Assembly (NCBI RefSeq): GCF_014898815.1
Contig: NW_026515416.1
Coordinates: 1,674,001-1,738,000 of the forward strand
DNA length: 64,000 bases
Source: Panonychus citri
Lineage: Eukaryota; Arthropoda; Arachnida; Trombidiformes; Tetranychidae
Direction of reading: 5' to 3'
Part shown: positions 37,301 to 46,939 of the stretch, in pieces
Position numbering within the stretch: the first letter of the stretch is position 1
How the letters are laid out: the number at the start of each line of letters is the position of its first letter
Notes under the pieces: model-generated
The model's database searches: none
The model's input: the letters and a program-made list of their open reading frames with translations, nothing else
What the model was told of the DNA's origin: nothing
Position numbers and translations under genes: made by a program

Positions 37301-37755
37301 AACAGGTAAAGAGGATTAGTTGATTGAGATTCATGATGAGATGAATGGATCAGATTGAGGATTCCTTCAACGAAGACGGAAAAACACATAGCCAAGATGA
37401 AGATGATGTTAAATAAGGCACCAAGAATTTCAATACGAGCCCAACCAAATGTAGCCCTTAAACTGACTGAATTAGAAATCTAAAGAGAAAAAAAGCAAAA
37501 AAAAAGAAGAACAATCAATCATGCTAAATGGCGAGAAAAGAATAGAAAATTGAACAGAAGAATAAATTAACTTACCCTGTTACTCATTAGAGTTAATAAA
37601 AGTGTCATGAAGATGAACATATTAAAATAACAATCGGATAAAATGACCAGAGAATGAGTGATTTGATTCATGATAAGCTCAGTTAAAAACAGTAAACTAA
37701 ATAAGATTGTGATTAAGAAGAATGAGATTGTCTTCCACATCATTAATGAATTCAT
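34334..37755 (-). CDS. ZnT1-like cation diffusion facilitator lacking transport-site residues
   Basis: Exons on the minus strand: 37755-37576, 37479-37245, 37144-36962 and 34980-34334, in frame, 414 residues. Six membrane spans of the SLC30 fold: TM1 SFFLITILFSLLFLTELI, TM2 SLVILSDCYFNMFIFMTLL, then TFGWARIEILGALFN (TM3), TM4 ending NLFRCLFFN, TM5 FLWKIIKSIGTSLLLIG, TM6 LTGLAGIVIILSMIYPSM. The cytoplasmic domain has the ZnT1/ZnT10 signatures KESGLILLQTVPKHIE, IHDFHVW and ATVQPEF, a Cys-rich motif (CKSKTCC) and a His-rich end. ZnT1 exports zinc, but here the metal site is gone: TM2 HxxxD reads NMFIF (Asp to Phe) and TM5 HxxxD reads WKIIK (His to Trp, Asp to Lys). The usual His-rich TM4-TM5 loop is replaced by an acidic stretch. 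It may be a regulatory partner rather than a pump. An upstream in-frame ATG at 37830 is possible. Confidence 0.85.
34981..36961 (-). other. 2 kb intron of the ZnT1-like gene
   Basis: Bounded by donor GTAATT at 36961 and acceptor CACAG at 34981 (minus strand). No exon or RNA gene recognised. Confidence 0.7.
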
Positions 37756-38644
37756 TGTTTCACTATTATTATAACTGCAATTGTTGAGAAGAATGCGAAC
37801 AATCAAACAATTAGATAGAAGAAGAAACAAACATTAAAAAGAAGAAAACAGAACAAGAATAAAGAGAATAGAATAAAATAACATAAAATAATAAAAAATA
37901 AAAAAAGAAAAGAAAAATTAACTTGTTAGTTACAAAGATTAACTAATAAGTCAAAAAGACTCTTTCAAGAGTCTCAACATAGAGAAATGTTGACAAGTTA
38001 ACAAAAAGACTAAAATAAATAAAAGAAAACCTTTTAAAGAAAAAAAGAAAGACAAAAAAGTGGTGACATCTATCGATGGGCTTAACGTTCGTTCGTTAAA
38101 CGATCGACCGTCAGGTGGAGCGTAAAAGGTTCAAGAGTTTTGGTTTTCCCTTTTCCCTTGGCAACCAAAGAGCAAAAATTAAAGTCAAATCAACACTTTG
38201 ACAGAAAATCAATTGTTAATTCAGTTGAAAATTAACAGAATTATTAAGATTCTGATCAATATGTTGACTAATTTTTGCAAGTAAAAGGAAAATGATTAAG
38301 TTTAACAATTAGATGAAGATGTTGAGGTGATGATGAGGATGGAGAACCAAATGTTCATAATAACATTCAGAGATTAAATTCGATATTTTAATGGATTTTC
38401 TTTTTATGTTCAGTCCAGGGAGATGATTTATTCTGTAAAACGCTTCGAAAAAATGGTCTAGATGGTTAAATTTTCAGTGGATCGATCTGTTTGGTCAATT
38501 TCGAATTTGAAAATTCGAAATTTGAATTTCGCGGTCAAAAAGGTTTAAAACTCTACCATTTGTGTTACTATGTCTCTCTCTCTCTCCTTTGGTTTATTTT
38601 TTTTGTTTATTGTTTAATAATTGGTTTGGTTTCCTTTGATCACC
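37756..38644. promoter_or_regulatory. Shared promoter region of the ZnT1-like and NTE-like genes
   Basis: 889 bp between divergent start codons. It has a GC-richer patch at about 38060-38120 containing GACATCTATCGATGGG and ACGTTCGTTCGTTAAACGAT, unlike the surrounding AT-rich DNA, and a CT run at about 38571-38586 just before the NTE-like start. These are candidates for core promoter elements. Confidence 0.55.
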
Positions 38645-40399
38645 ATGACCAAAATAAGGTTTGATGAAAATTATGAATATGGTTTAATTGTTATATGTCT
38701 CCTTTTGGTGTTAAATTTGATTGCCATGGCCATTAAAAGGCTGCAACCTGTTGTCAAAGATGTTCCCACAACGATTAAACAACCTCGATTTCGTAAACGG
38801 GATAAAGTCATTTTCTTTGGACGGAAAATGTTACGAAAGGTTCGAACATCTTTCCAAAAATCTGGTAACCATAGGATTTTCCGTCTTAATCCTTACCTTC
38901 ATCCTGAATTTATTAGTTTAAGGCCAACATCTACCTTTACCAATGTTACCATTATTGGTGCTTCTGATGATGTTCCATTGGAAGCTTTTTGTATTGAGCT
39001 TAATCAGGCGTTAACAGCTCTTGGAACTGTGATTACCCTTTCCTCTGATTATATTCGTGAGGTTCTTGGTCAAAGAGCATTTGATGTCTCCAATGAAGCT
39101 AAATTGTCTTCCTGGTTGAAAGAACAAAAAGATCAACATCAGCTTATACTCTATCAATGTGATCGAACCTTTACAACTTGGAGTCATCGTTGTATTCGTG
39201 CTGCTGATTGTATTCTTGTCGTTGGATTAGCCAATTCACCTCCTACCATTGGTCGAGTGGAAAGACAACTTGACTCAATTGCAGTGAATACTCAAAAGGA
39301 ACTCGTTCTTCTACATAGTAATCCCTCCAAATCTCCAGAAAATACTGTTCTCTGGTTAAACATGAGAGCTTGGTGCTCTTGGCATCATCACATTCGATGT
39401 CCAAAAAGAATGTTCATCAAAAAATCTCCTATGGAAATGAAAGAATATTATTCAATTGTTACTTCTGAGCCTATTGCCGTCCATTCAGATCTTTCCCGAT
39501 TAGCTCGATGTCTAACTGGTACTTCTGTTGGATTAGTTTTAGGCGGAGGTGGTGCTCGTGGATCAGCTCATGCGGGTATGATTAAAGCCATTATGGAGGC
39601 AGGAATTCCTATTGACATGATTGGTGGTGTTTCCATTGGTGCCTTTATGGGTGCTCTTTACTGCCAAGAAGGTGATTACAACAAATTTAATCAAAAAGCT
39701 CGTCGTTGGGCTCTAGAAATGACCTCATATTGGAGACAAATTCTCGATTTAACCTACCCTGTTACCGCGATGTTTTCTGGTGCAGCTTTTAACCGAACAA
39801 TTCATAATGTATTCGGTGAGAAACAAGCTGAAGATTTATGGTTACCCTTTTTCTGTATCACTACCGATATCTCGTCAAGTTGCATGAGAATCCATAGATA
39901 TGGTTCTCTCTGGCGTTATGTTAGATCTTCTATGTCTCTTTCTGGTTATTTACCTCCTCTTTGTGATCCAGTCGATGGTCATCTACTTCTAGATGGTGGC
40001 TATGTAAATAATTTACCTGCTGATGTGATGAAAGAAGTCATGGGAGCTCATACAACTCTCGCTGTGGATGTCGGAAGTCAAGATGAAACCGATTTATACA
40101 ATTATGGAGATACTCTTAATGGCTGGTGGTTACTTTGGAAAAGATGGAATCCATGGGCCACCCCAGTTAAAGTTCCCAGTTTACCCGAGATACAATCTCG
40201 CCTCGCCTTTGTTAGTTGTGTTAGACAATTGGAAAGAGTTAAAAATAGCTCTTACTGTACATACATTCGTCCACCAATTGATAGATTTAAAACCTTTCAA
40301 TTTGGTAGTTACGATGAAATTATGAATGTTGGTTATTCTTATGGAAATACTTTTTTCAACGATGAAAAATTTGATTCATTAATCGCTAAAATTAACTGA
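38645..40399 (+). CDS. Neuropathy target esterase-type patatin phospholipase without cyclic-nucleotide domains
   Basis: A single intronless ORF of 584 residues. NTE (PNPLA6/7, fly swiss cheese) is an ER lysophospholipase of about 1300-1400 residues with an N-terminal span, three cyclic-nucleotide-binding domains and a patatin domain. Here one span (GLIVICLLLVLNLIAMAI) is followed by a short basic linker (RKRDKVIFFGRKMLRKVR). The sequence then enters the NTE C-terminal region directly (EAFCIELNQALTALG, LYQCDRTFTTW, IRAADCILVVGLA, WLNMRAWCSWHHHIRCPKR). The catalytic parts are intact: oxyanion loop GGGGARG at 300-306, nucleophile GVSIG with Ser330, and DGG with Asp450. The Ser-Asp spacing of 120 equals that of human NTE (Ser966, Asp1086). 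The end keeps DVGSQDETDLYNYGD and IQSRLAFVSCVRQLE. Start is ATG 38645, after a CT-rich leader. No upstream cyclic-nucleotide exon is seen. Confidence 0.93.
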   Translation: MTKIRFDENYEYGLIVICLLLVLNLIAMAIKRLQPVVKDVPTTIKQPRFRKRDKVIFFGRKMLRKVRTSFQKSGNHRIFRLNPYLHPEFISLRPTSTFTNVTIIGASDDVPLEAFCIELNQALTALGTVITLSSDYIREVLGQRAFDVSNEAKLSSWLKEQKDQHQLILYQCDRTFTTWSHRCIRAADCILVVGLANSPPTIGRVERQLDSIAVNTQKELVLLHSNPSKSPENTVLWLNMRAWCSWHHHIRCPKRMFIKKSPMEMKEYYSIVTSEPIAVHSDLSRLARCLTGTSVGLVLGGGGARGSAHAGMIKAIMEAGIPIDMIGGVSIGAFMGALYCQEGDYNKFNQKARRWALEMTSYWRQILDLTYPVTAMFSGAAFNRTIHNVFGEKQAEDLWLPFFCITTDISSSCMRIHRYGSLWRYVRSSMSLSGYLPPLCDPVDGHLLLDGGYVNNLPADVMKEVMGAHTTLAVDVGSQDETDLYNYGDTLNGWWLLWKRWNPWATPVKVPSLPEIQSRLAFVSCVRQLERVKNSSYCTYIRPPIDRFKTFQFGSYDEIMNVGYSYGNTFFNDEKFDSLIAKIN

Positions 40400-42193
40400 A
40401 TCACAATTAATAGTCTACTTTCTCTCTCTCTCTCTCCTCTTTGTAAATTAATCCTTTCACTTTCACTCTCTATCTCCTAATAATCACAAAAAAAAACCAA
40501 ATCAAATTACCATTTAATATACATATTTTTTTTGTAAAATTAATATTTAAATTTAATTGATAAATGCCCTTCTTTTAATTTAATCATTTCATTTACCCAA
40601 CGATAAAACAAAAATCTAGACAAAGTTAACAATTTACAATTCATATTAATCATCTGATTTACTGATTTTTTGTTTTTTTCCTTCAACCGTTAATATGATT
40701 AACAGGCAATGTCTTTTTTACATTGAGTTTGTCATTGAATTAATATCCAAGGCCAAATGGTTTACGCATTTTGTTTACAGTTAATTCACTTGTTTTGCTT
40801 TTCTCAACATTGATCATGTGTCGTTAACTCGTATACTTAAATTGTTACTTGCATCAAAATAATAACAATCAGTGAAAACCTGTTATCATTTCAACTCAAA
40901 TCAACAGGAATCACTTAAATTGTGAATTAACATTTTCTAACCATTGGATTGCTTCAAGTAGACATTCACTTTCATTGGTAACAATTAACACTTGATAAAC
41001 ATTATGATTCTTATTGTTACCATCCTGGTACTGTGACTGATTATGGAAGATTATAAGTTAGCTAATTGTCTAAAAGGTATTTAGTCAGAAAGGAAACAAT
41101 TAATTGACTTAAAACACAATCAACTGAATTCAGTTTTATAGATGAGGTGTGATGGTAAAAAACCAACACAAAGGTGAAACTTATTGAAGGATACAAATAA
41201 AACCAGATTATCAATGAGATTACAAGGGATTAGTAAAAGAGGCACTCCTAACAATTAAAGTACCCAACCATTCAATTAGATCACAATTAGATTAGATTGT
41301 TAGTTAACCGCCAAAAAAATGTCAATAAACCTCAAGAGAAAATGAGAAAATCTGATTTTCTGATTTTCTGAAATTCGTTCGCAGTGCCATCTCTTGGCAA
41401 CGAAAAGAACTATTATTTACTCTTTGATTTTCTCAACAATTAAGGTTAATTAAAATGTTTAGTGATTTATCTTTGAGACGAATAGAATAATTGTTGAGAA
41501 CAAATTGTTAATCCATAGATTCTGTTTCATTGTTTCATCTCATTAATCTATTAACTTAGTGCATATGATTAAGGATTTAAATCACATCTTGTGATTAGTT
41601 TGCAATTAGTTTATCAGTTAATTCATATGGGCTGAGTTAATTGTTATCGGAGTGTTGAAAACTTCATTAGGATTATTGATTAATTGTCCGATAAATCACA
41701 GAATTCAAGTAAATTCAGAAAAAAAACCAAAATCTTGAGATAAGTTAAATGTAACATAAAGACTAGAATATTATCAGAATTTAATTAGACATTTAATTTA
41801 GCTGAATCGAAATCGAGTTTAACAATTTAATTAAATACATTAACTTTAGTAAACAAAGATGATTAAATATAAACTACAAACTGATCGTGAAGTTAATTGA
41901 CACTTATAAGTACATATCCACAGTTAAGGATATGATTAATTAAGAATACATTTAAGAAAATTAGTTAATTTAATCACAAGAAATAAAAAACATTCTGATT
42001 GTGACAATCAAGAATGGAAACTTTTCTAACCTTATTGATTAACAATTGTGTCAATTTCTGGTATTAAATTGTGAAAATTTGAGCCAATTGAGTGAAACAT
42101 ATTTGATATCATTATTATATCATTAGTAGAGTGTTGATTACTTTTTAATTATTTGATTAGATTGAGTTTACATCACAGAAATGGATTAATTAA
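40400..42193. other. Non-coding spacer between NTE-like and first CAP gene
   Basis: About 1.8 kb, convergent gene ends on both sides. A CT run lies at about 40421-40437. At 41370-41405 there is a promoter-like patch (TTCGTTCGCAG, GCCATCTCTTGGCAACG) with no gene that I can attach to it. Confidence 0.5.
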
Positions 42194-42931
42194 TTATTTC
42201 AAAGGTAAAACATTTTCCTTGAATTTTCCGATATAATTACCTGGTGGATAGTAATTACATACGACGTATGTACCTTTAGAACCTGTTGATTTACCGCATC
42301 CTAATTGTTTCGAATCTTTCCAAATTACTTGAGTAAAATGTCCTAACAATTAAATAATCGAAAAGTGAATCAAAATCAATTTTCTTCCAACAATTAAGGT
42401 AAATTGGTCACTTACCTGTTCCACTGGTGAATGTTGCTTTATTCCAGTTGTATAAATTGATCTCATCGTACCAAAGTTGAACTGGTTTCTCTCCTAACAG
42501 AGTAACAATTAACGTTAATTAAGCTAATCACCAATGTAAAAATTGACTAATTACCGTCACTATTTTTAGCTGAAGTCCAAAAAATGTTTTCACCATACTT
42601 ATTGTTAGGCCTGTGGTACATAGCCCCGTTAGCGGCCAGTTTATCAGCCCAATCCTTAGCGACTTTACTTATCTTAAAAATTAAATTTCCAATTCATATT
42701 AAAAATTGATAACAATTAACTAATTGTATTTATATTTACCTCTTCATCAAGAACCAAAGGTTTAACTCCATGTCGTGATCGGTAATAATTATGTTTAGAT
42801 AAACACTCTTGATCAAATTGTTTGTCAGCTGATTTTTTAACTTTCTTAAGTGATGAACCAGAACAATTAATTGTAACAATTAAAAGGCAAAATACTGAGA
42901 AACATGATGAACGATTAACTATTGAACCCAT
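42194..42931 (-). CDS. Secreted CAP (SCP/GAPR-1-like) domain protein
   Basis: Four exons on the minus strand (42931-42740, 42672-42555, 42493-42416, 42342-42194), in frame, 178 residues. The N-terminus has a signal peptide (CFSVFCLLIVTINCSGSS). The CAP fold follows: CLSKHNYYRSRHGVKPL, AKDWADKLAANGAMYHRP, YGENIFW, VQLWYDEINLYNW, GHFTQVIWKDSKQLGCG and VVCNYYPPGNYIGKF, covering the CAP1 and CAP2 signatures and the usual His and Glu of the central cavity. The short single-domain layout is like GAPR-1 and like arthropod antigen-5-type proteins without the extra Cys-rich parts. Its function is unknown; secreted CAP proteins bind lipids or act at host and tissue surfaces. It shares exact exon phases and two exon lengths (118 and 78) with the CAP paralogue next door, so the pair arose by tandem duplication. 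Confidence 0.92.
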
Positions 42932-42985
42932 TTTAACGTATTAATAATTAACAAAACTGATTGTGACAAAAGTTAATTAGTCTCA

Positions 42986-42995
42986 GTATTTATAC
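42986..42995 (-). promoter_or_regulatory. Putative TATA box of the first CAP gene
   Basis: GTATAAATAC on the minus strand, about 55 nt before the start codon. A short leader would follow. Confidence 0.45.
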
Positions 42996-43242
42996 ATAAA
43001 AAAAAGTAAATCAAATTACCAATCACATGGTAAATTATCATCATAATTATTAATATAATTAGTTTGATAATTGAAACAATTAGATTTCCTTAATTGTCAA
43101 AATGAATAAAATGAAAATCCAAACAAAGTAACAAAAATCAAAATGAAATAAACTTTTCAAATCAATGATTTATTATCAAATCTACATAATTATAAACAAT
43201 CAGTTGATTGTTTTATCATGGAAATTGATTTAATTGTTTTGA

Positions 43243-44710
43243 TTATTTCTTAATCAAAGGTAAAACATTTTCTTTGAATTTCCCCATAAAGTTACCTGGT
43301 GGATCGTAATTACATACAACGAATGTCCCTTTAGAACTTGTCGATTTACCGATTCCTAATTGTTTCGAGTTTTTCCAAATCACTTGAGTAAAATGTCCTA
43401 ACAATTAAATTCGCAGTCAAATAATTACTTGTGACAATTAAGAGATGATGATTAACTTACCTGTTCCACTGACGAATGTTGATTTATCCCAATTGTATTT
43501 CTTAATCTCATCGTACCAAGAATCAACTGGTTTATTTCCTAGAATGTGATTAGTTTTAATTGTTGTGATTAAATTGTTTGATCAATTCTTTAATTGTTAA
43601 TTACCATCAATATCTTTAATTGAGATCCAGAAAACATTTTCACCAAATTCACTTTTAGGTCGATGTGACAATGACCCAATTGAAGCCAAATGATTTGCCC
43701 AATTTTGTGCTAATTCATTTAACTGTGATTAGTTTTAATCACAATTGAAAAGATTAAGATTGTTAATCCAATTGTAAGTGTAACTGTTAATCTAATTACA
43801 ATTATATTCTGTCAAAGTCGTTGACATTTTATGCCAATAATCAATATAATCAAAAATTTTACATCATATCTTAAACAATTAGTTGATTACTATAGTAATT
43901 TAATTTTCCTTTAATTGTGAAAGCTTAAATTTTCTGAATTAATTAACTATTAATAGCTCACTTATTATGTTTATTGTTTCAGAAGACAATTAGTTTTAAT
44001 TGTTTTAAACAATTTTACCAGTATCTAAATCCAATCAAAACTAATTTGGTTCTTAATTGTTAGTGTTTAATTACCTTATCGTTAATTGTGAATGGTTCAA
44101 CTCCATGAAGGGATCGGTAATAATTATGTTTATCAAGACATTGTTGATTAAATTTTCGATGATCAGTTAATTGTTCACCTTTTTTTTCTTGGTTTATTGG
44201 TTCAACTGATTTAACAATTAGCTGATCAGTTGATTTGTTTTCTTTATCATCGTCCAATAGTTTATCCTCAGTAATTGATTTACTATCAATTGTATCACCT
44301 TTAATTTGACCATCATCAGTTTTAATTGTAGCAATTGATTTACAATCAATTTTATCTTCAACTTTTGGAGTTTCAATTTTTTTAATTGTTGTTAAAACTT
44401 CATTTGAATTTTCATCAATTTTAATTGTTTCAATGCTCGTATCAGATGGTAATTGATCAAATTCAGCCAACAATTTATCAACATCATCACATTTATCACC
44501 TAGAGGACACAGAGAGACAATTAACTAATTGTGAACAATTTAATTCTAATTGTTACCTGTGATCTCCTCAACTGTTGTTGTTATTTCCTTGATTTTACCA
44601 TTTTCAATAGTCTCACGTTTAATTGTTTTCTTAATTACTGTTGATGACGAGCCATTAATTACATTGATCACAGTTGTTGTTGTAATTTTTGATGTTGATT
44701 TACTTTCCAT
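43243..44710 (-). CDS. CAP domain protein with long charged N-terminal extension, no signal peptide
   Basis: Five exons on the minus strand (44710-44557, 44499-44075, 43722-43605, 43538-43461, 43397-43243), in frame, 309 residues. Residues 1-160 are a Thr/Lys/Asp/Glu-rich extension beginning MESKSTSKITTTTVINVI, with a piece (TIKRETIENGKIKEITTT) that recalls repeat-like tails of intracellular chaperones. The CAP domain follows: CLDKHNYYRSLHGVEPF, AQNWANHLASIGSLSHRP, FGENVFW, VDSWYDEIKKYNW, GHFTQVIWKNSKQLGIG, VVCNYDPPGNF. Compared with its neighbour the Cys in LGCG is Ile, and no signal peptide is visible. The protein may therefore stay in the cell, as GAPR-1 does. The frame before ATG 44710 has no other ATG. 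It is a tandem paralogue of the gene at 42194-42931. Confidence 0.88.
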
Positions 44711-45774
44711 GATGATGATGATGATGATTAACAATTAAATTAACTTTTCACGAACACAATCCAGTAAAATAGTGAATCAAACTAAAGTTAATCAAGTTGA
44801 TTATATATGCAACTTATCAGTTTGTCTTGATTGTTACTGATGCCGAATCATGATTAACCTAAATTGTATCATAATCGTAAATCCATATAAACATTATGAC
44901 AATTAATTCCTATGGCTACGATAATATTAATAGTAATTGATTAAGAAACTAAATCAAGAGTAAAGAGTTAACAACCAAATATTAAATTAAGGTGAACACG
45001 AAAATAAATTGTTATCAGTTAATTATGACTTTGATTATTACTAGGATCTGTTAATTGTAACCTTGATTAGTGATGTGTCAACAGTTGATTTGATTGTATA
45101 TTCAATTAAATTGCCTTTCTGTTGATACATATTCAAGTATTGTGAACGGATTAACTTGTAGATTAATTGTCAAGATACAATTTGATACATTTAATTGTTA
45201 CTGATTGATTTGTGATAATAAATGAATTACATTAATCAATATTTCACTTAATTGTAGTAATACCATTAAAGTGTTGTCACTTTAATTGTTGATTAAATTG
45301 GACAATCAAAGGGCCAATTAATCACAGAATTGAGCTGAAAAACAGAGGAAACAGTTGACAATTAGTTTAATTGTAGTTTGGAAAAGTTTTTTAGGCTTAA
45401 ATTGATTTATAATTAAACATGTTAATGATCTCAGATTAAGGAAATAATTGACAACAATTAAGAAAATTCAATTGGAATCAACCATAAGAAAGTTAATTGT
45501 TAAGATAGAAAAGATAATCATTATAACAATTACTTTTGATTCTGATTAATAGACTATGATTATGATATTACAATCAAGTAATTGTTGATGATTATGAAAT
45601 GTGAGCCTAAATTAAGTTTATCACAAAATTTTGATTATTTTTGTAAATTGTTACTTTGGTTTTCACTTGTTCACTTTGATTACTACAATTAGCATTCACT
45701 TAGTTTTTTTTTCTTGTAATTAGATTAACTCATTGGATTAACTTTGTTTCTGTTATATTTATTAATACATACTG
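44711..45774. promoter_or_regulatory. Divergent intergenic region between the second CAP gene and a small secreted protein
   Basis: 1.06 kb with the promoters of both genes. TTATATA at 44801-44807 reads TATATAA on the minus strand about 90 nt before the CAP start and may be its TATA box. The rest is AT-rich with no exon seen. Confidence 0.45.
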
Positions 45775-46222
45775 ATGATAAGTATGATTAAATTGATCAT
45801 TCTAATTGTGCTGTTAACACCAAAGGAAATTAAATCTAATGATGAGTACATGCAATCATCTGATTCTTATATGTCACAACAATCGTGTTCGTGTCCACCA
45901 TTAAAGCCGATCATCAAGTATATCGCCGTCGAAGTGCCCAAAATAGTCCAAGTGCCAAGTCCCGCGCCACCGCCGATTCCGATGCCTCCACAACCAATGA
46001 AACCACGAACTAAATTCATCGGTAAGTTTAGTTGGATTCCAATAAATCCTTGGGTTAATCTTGCTCTTAGATTATGGATTGGATTAGTTATTAGTTTGGT
46101 TAAACTTTTTTTTTCTCTAATTAGAAATTAATTTTTCTTTCTCTTGTTCCTTAGCTATTCAAGAGATTCAAGTTCCCTCTCCTGCCTCGGGCCCAATGTC
46201 CGGTTGGGGTGGCCAAAGATAA
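45775..46222 (+). CDS. Small Pro-rich secreted protein, unknown
   Basis: Two exons, 45775-46021 and 46155-46222 (GTAAGT donor, TTAG acceptor, phase 1), encode 104 residues. A signal peptide is clear (MISMIKLIILIVLLTPKEIK). The mature part has two close Cys (SCSCPPLKP), alternating Val/Pro/Lys sequence (VEVPKIVQVPSPAPPPIPMP) and ends IQVPSPASGPMSGWGGQR. No family is recognised. The alternating hydrophobic/Pro pattern occurs in extracellular matrix or cuticle-type proteins of arthropods, which is only a compositional hint. A second ATG at 45784 is equally possible. Confidence 0.7.
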
Positions 46223-46939
46223 CCAATGGACAAGATGTTAATCGTGAGGATTAATCATCTAATTTTTGGCCGATTATCAGATTACCGGATTGAAAATCTA
46301 TCACCTTTAAAAGGAGGTTAAAACCTTAAACATTTGAAAGATTAAATTAGAAAAATTAATCACTAATCATAATCTTCCCAAGCTATGTAATGATACCTTC
46401 TAAAAGTCAATCAATTTACCCATTAAATTATCAATTCTAAACTGATTAGAATTGTGTTCAAGAAAAAATATTCACTCCGAAATTATTAATCTCCGAAAAA
46501 GAGATAATCCCAAACAAGTGACAAAAAGAAAACGAAAAAAAAAATATTAGCATGATTGTGACACTTTTCAAGTAAATTAGAAGACAGGAAATAATAGTAA
46601 TAAATTAATCTGTTAAAAAAAAAACATAACAACTAATTAGTGATTAGGATGCGAAAAGAAACCGGCAAATAATTAAGAAAACAAGTTAATCAGATTAAAA
46701 GATTAAATTTACCACCGAGATTAATGTTTTGACTGGGAAGCGACAGAGGGCGAACCTTGACATGTGTTTTATTCTTTTTCGCGGTGGCGCCATCTTACTG
46801 TTCGCTAGGAAACTTTTCTTCAGATTTTTGTCATTTGAGTGATGCGGTTGCAGAATTTGATTTTTCTTTGTGATCTCCTGGTTAAGGAGTTTGATAATTT
46901 GGTTTAATTGTTTCACTTAAATTACTGAAAATCTTGACG
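46223..46939. promoter_or_regulatory. Promoter and leader region of ARHGEF10
   Basis: 717 bp without a supported exon. A GC-richer patch at about 46725-46810 (CGACAGAGGGCG, CGCGGTGGCGCCATCTTACTGTTCGCTAGG) stands out from AT-rich surroundings and contains GCGCCATCTT, a likely core promoter element about 150 nt before the start codon. The minus-strand frame at 46695-46916 is not supported. Confidence 0.5.
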
